Shown: one piece after another, positions 58,670 through 64,000 of the stretch
How the letters are laid out: every line of letters starts with the position of its first letter
Position numbering within the stretch: position 1 is the first letter of the stretch
Assembly (NCBI RefSeq): GCF_000719115.1
Contig: NZ_JOEA01000013.1
Coordinates: 62,001-126,000 of the forward strand
Direction: 5' to 3'
DNA: 64,000 nucleotides
DNA from: Lentzea albidocapillata
GTDB lineage: Bacteria; Actinomycetota; Actinomycetes; Mycobacteriales; Pseudonocardiaceae
Position numbers and translations under genes: made by a program
The notes under the pieces: generated by a model
What the model saw: the letters and a program-made list of their open reading frames with translations, nothing else
What the model was told of the DNA's origin: nothing
Database searches by the model: none

Positions 58670-58683
58670 CGACACGCCCGACC
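58670..58683 (+). promoter_or_regulatory. 14-nt leader motif shared with rpsJ
   Basis: CGACACGCCCGACC, 78 bases before the rpsL start, occurs again exactly at 63579-63592 before rpsJ. It is inside the transcribed leader, not at a promoter box. Confidence 0.5.
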
Positions 58684-58761
58684 TCGGGTGCAGAGAGGGA
58701 TCAAGAAACACGAGGGTGAACCGGAAGGCCAGCCCTCAAAGACGGAAGAAGCAGCCGGCGA

Positions 58762-59136
58762 ATGCCAACGATCCAGCAGCTGGTCCGCAAGGGCCGCCAG
58801 GACAAGGTGGCCAAGCAGAAGACGGCGGCCCTCAAGGGCTCGCCGCAGCGGCGCGGTGTGTGCACCCGCGTTTACACCACCACCCCCAAGAAGCCGAACT
58901 CCGCACTGCGCAAGGTCGCTCGCGTGAAGCTGACCAGCGGTATCGAGGTCACGGCCTACATCCCCGGTGAGGGTCACAACCTCCAGGAGCACTCGATGGT
59001 GCTCGTGCGCGGCGGTCGTGTGAAGGACCTGCCGGGTGTTCGCTACAAGATCATCCGTGGCTCTCTCGACACGCAGGGTGTCAAGAACCGCAAGCAGGCT
59101 CGCAGCCGCTACGGCGCGAAGAAGGAGAAGAGCTAA
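58762..59136 (+). CDS. rpsL: 30S ribosomal protein S12
   Basis: 124 aa. Starts [20 protein letters not shown] and contains [13 protein letters not shown] (Lys43/44 region) and [14 protein letters not shown]. The lysines whose change gives streptomycin resistance are wild type. First gene of the str operon. Its stop overlaps the rpsG start by one base. Confidence 0.98.
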   Translation: MPTIQQLVRKGRQDKVAKQKTAALKGSPQRRGVCTRVYTTTPKKPNSALRKVARVKLTSGIEVTAYIPGEGHNLQEHSMVLVRGGRVKDLPGVRYKIIRGSLDTQGVKNRKQARSRYGAKKEKS

Positions 59137-59606
59137 TGCCCCGCAAGGGACCGGCCCCGAAGCGGCCGCTTATCTCTGACCCGGTGTACAGCTCGCCGCT
59201 CGTGACCCAGCTCATCAACAAGGTGCTGGTCGACGGTAAGCGCTCCGTGGCCGAGAAGATCGTCTACGAAGCCCTCGAAGGTGCTCGCGAGAAGACCGGT
59301 ACCGACCCGGTCGTCACGCTGAAGCGCGCCCTGGACAACGTGAAGCCGTCGCTGGAGGTCAAGAGCCGCCGCGTCGGTGGTGCGACCTACCAGGTGCCGA
59401 TCGAGGTCAAGCCGGGCCGTTCGACCACGCTGGCGCTGCGCTGGCTGATCACCTTCTCCCGGCAGCGCCGTGAGAAGACGATGGTCGAGCGTCTGATGAA
59501 CGAGCTGCTCGATGCGAGCAACGGTCTCGGTGCGAGCGTCAAGCGCCGTGAGGACACGCACAAGATGGCCGAGTCCAACAAGGCCTTCGCCCACTACCGC
59601 TGGTGA
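59136..59606 (+). CDS. rpsG: 30S ribosomal protein S7
   Basis: 156 aa, normal length. Conserved segments are [40 protein letters not shown] and [16 protein letters not shown]. It nucleates the 30S head and in other bacteria represses the str operon. TAATG coupling to rpsL; 76 bp before fusA. Confidence 0.98.
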   Translation: MPRKGPAPKRPLISDPVYSSPLVTQLINKVLVDGKRSVAEKIVYEALEGAREKTGTDPVVTLKRALDNVKPSLEVKSRRVGGATYQVPIEVKPGRSTTLALRWLITFSRQRREKTMVERLMNELLDASNGLGASVKRREDTHKMAESNKAFAHYRW

Positions 59607-59612
59607 TCTGAC

Positions 59613-59661
59613 GCCCGGCCTCGGTGAGGCCGGGCTCTCCCAGCCCTAGTGAGCTCACTAG
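59613..59661 (+). promoter_or_regulatory. hairpin plus 16-bp palindrome between rpsG and fusA
   Basis: GCCCGGCCTC-GGT-GAGGCCGGGC (59613-59635) starts 6 bases after the rpsG stop, followed by the perfect palindrome CTAGTGAGCTCACTAG (59646-59661), 21 bases before fusA. They may be a partial terminator and a messenger-processing site. Confidence 0.55.
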
Positions 59662-59682
59662 CTCAAGACAGGGGAAAGACCC

Positions 59683-61785
<2,103 letters not shown>

Positions 61786-61868
61786 TCCCCAACCGGAGCA
61801 CCGCAGTTCCACCGCGGGCTCTCCGGGGATGAATCCCTGGGGTCCGCACTTTCCGACCCTGACGTGTA

Positions 61869-61900
61869 GTCCGGCGGGTGGCCACAGATACCCGCCGGAC
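61869..61900 (+). promoter_or_regulatory. hairpin in the fusA-tuf spacer
   Basis: GTCCGGCGGGT (61869-61879) and ACCCGCCGGAC (61890-61900) pair perfectly around 10 bases, followed by CAGCAAAAAAG, 31 bases before the tuf start. A messenger-stability or partial termination role is possible. Confidence 0.55.
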
Positions 61901-61931
61901 CAGCAAAAAAGAAGTCCAGGAGGACAATCCA

Positions 61932-63125
<1,194 letters not shown>

Positions 63126-63149
63126 TCTAGCTTCACCAGTTCGGCGTGA

Positions 63150-63180
63150 AGCCGGGCCAGCGATCTTCGTTGGCCCGGCT
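63150..63180 (+). terminator. hairpin terminator after tuf
   Basis: AGCCGGGCCA (63150-63159) pairs with TGGCCCGGCT (63171-63180), followed by TTCGTC, 24 bases after the tuf stop. Confidence 0.82.
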
Positions 63181-63370
63181 TTCGTCGTCAGGACAAAAAT
63201 TGTGCGGCAGCTCACGTCGGGCTGTCGCAGGCGCGCGGGTGAAGAGCCGTCGTCGGGAACCTGTTGCCGGACAATGAAACCGGCATGGCCGTCGCTCCAC
63301 ATGCGACGGACGACAGCGGCTCACCGGCCAAGATCCGCACGTGATCTGGGTCCAACTCACCCACCCCGAT

Positions 63371-63400
63371 TTGGAGTGCCCCACGTCCGTGTGGCATTCT
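63371..63400 (+). promoter_or_regulatory. candidate promoter of the S10 operon
   Basis: TTGGAG (63371-63376), an 18-base spacer and CATTCT (63395-63400). The -35 region CCGATTTGGAG equals that of rplJ. The leader to rpsJ would be about 300 nt. No coding sequence is supported in 63181-63710. Confidence 0.5.
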
Positions 63401-63578
63401 TTACGGGTTGCTCAATGAAGGCCGGGCTCGCTTCACCGCGTGTCCGTGTCTTTCGATTGAGCGTCCGCGCCCTGTTAGTGAACGCCTCCTTGCGGAGATG
63501 GGCATCAGGGTGCATGGGCTGTGGTAGGCCCAATCCCACCGGGGAGACCTTGAGTGGGACCGGTATGCGCACCGGGCG

Positions 63579-63592
63579 CGACACGCCCGACC
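63579..63592 (+). promoter_or_regulatory. 14-nt leader motif shared with rpsL
   Basis: CGACACGCCCGACC, 118 bases before rpsJ, identical to 58670-58683. The flanks (GGGCG before, CG-rich after) are also alike. Confidence 0.5.
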
Positions 63593-63710
63593 GCGTGGAC
63601 CGGGCACCATGACACTTCAACAGGGGCGGAGCGCGCCAAGAGGCTGTAAAAGGCCTCATCCGAGGCACCGCCCGCAGCGGTTACGAGAAGCAGAGGAACG
63701 GCAAGCCATT

Positions 63711-64000
63711 ATGGCGGGACAAAAGATCCGCATCCGGCTCAAGGCCTACGACCACGAAGCGATCGACGCGTCTGCGCGCAAGATCGTGGAGACCGTGACG
63801 CGCACCGGCGCTCGGGTCGTCGGGCCTGTGCCGCTGCCCACTGAGAAGAACGTGTACTGCGTCATCCGCTCGCCGCACAAGTACAAGGACTCGCGCGAGC
63901 ACTTCGAGATGCGCACGCACAAGCGGTTGATCGACATCCTCGACCCGACGCCGAAGACGGTTGACGCGCTCATGCGCATCGACCTGCCGGCCAGCGTCGA
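63711..64000 (+). CDS. rpsJ: 30S ribosomal protein S10, N-terminal 96 codons (cut by window end)
   Basis: ATG 63711 opens [20 protein letters not shown], and [20 protein letters not shown] with [17 protein letters not shown] follows. About five codons are missing at the right edge. S10 (also NusE, partner of NusG in antitermination) is the first gene of the large S10 ribosomal protein operon. Confidence 0.97.
   Translation, partial: MAGQKIRIRLKAYDHEAIDASARKIVETVTRTGARVVGPVPLPTEKNVYCVIRSPHKYKDSREHFEMRTHKRLIDILDPTPKTVDALMRIDLPASV

Overview
The window reads as a chromosomal core segment of a high-G+C actinomycete. GTG and TTG starts are common, reading frames are strongly third-position GC biased, and genes overlap by 4 bp (ATGA/GTGA) in many operons. 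The gene order tRNA-Thr, tRNA-Met, rpmG, hadA, hadB, tRNA-Trp, secE, nusG, rplK, rplA, rplJ, rplL, mceG, rpoB, rpoC, rpsL, rpsG, fusA, tuf, rpsJ matches the mycobacterial/Pseudonocardiales arrangement. I infer a member of Pseudonocardiaceae (Lentzea/Saccharothrix/Amycolatopsis-like) from protein style and synteny; no rRNA gene is present to settle it. I saw no insertion sequence, prophage or CRISPR array.

Left part (1-24.7 kb), respiration, metabolism and regulators: the end of nuoN is followed by a polyprenyl diphosphate synthase (probably the menaquinone side chain), a RarD-like transporter, a long acidic low-complexity membrane-anchored protein, and the two-subunit 2-oxoacid:ferredoxin oxidoreductase korAB. 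Next come a crotonase-fold protein without the usual catalytic glutamates, an Lrp regulator divergent from a dimethylarginine dimethylaminohydrolase-type gene, a MerR-like regulator, GNAT enzymes, a lytic transglycosylase-like exported protein and a LysR regulator. An isolated nuoB/nuoC/nuoI-like trio sits next to htpX, rmlA and yajQ. A tRNA-Tyr gene precedes a PP2C-like gene and an HxlR-controlled set of oxidoreductases (imine-reductase-like, SDR, AhpD-like). A perfect LexA/SOS-type box lies in the intergenic space behind them.

Middle (24.9-46.5 kb), translation and envelope transport: a membrane GGDEF-EAL protein with a degenerate GGDEF motif precedes three tRNAs, rpmG, hadAB, secE-nusG and rplK-rplA. 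A small eroded locus (pieces of an AraC-type regulator and of an imine-reductase-like gene) separates rplA from a methyltransferase, a membrane protein and rplJ-rplL with its L10 leader. A complete mce operon follows: ATPase mceG, two YrbE permeases, six Mce proteins (the fifth a lipoprotein) and two Mce-associated proteins, joined mostly by 1-4 bp overlaps.

Right part (46.5-64 kb): rpoB-rpoC, then an accessory block between rpoC and rpsL. The block holds a DUF4287 protein, a two-gene cassette with toxin-antitoxin architecture and an autoregulatory-looking promoter, a zinc-ribbon protein, an APH-type kinase and a tandem pair of cysteine-rich secreted proteins, one of them frameshifted. The str operon (rpsL-rpsG-fusA-tuf) and the start of the S10 operon (rpsJ, cut by the window end) complete the region.

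Across the window several translation genes share one promoter architecture (a CCGATTTGG(A/G)G -35 region and an 18-bp spacer), and the rpsL and rpsJ leaders share a 14-nt sequence. Two near-identical intergenic repeats sit behind rplL and rpoC.
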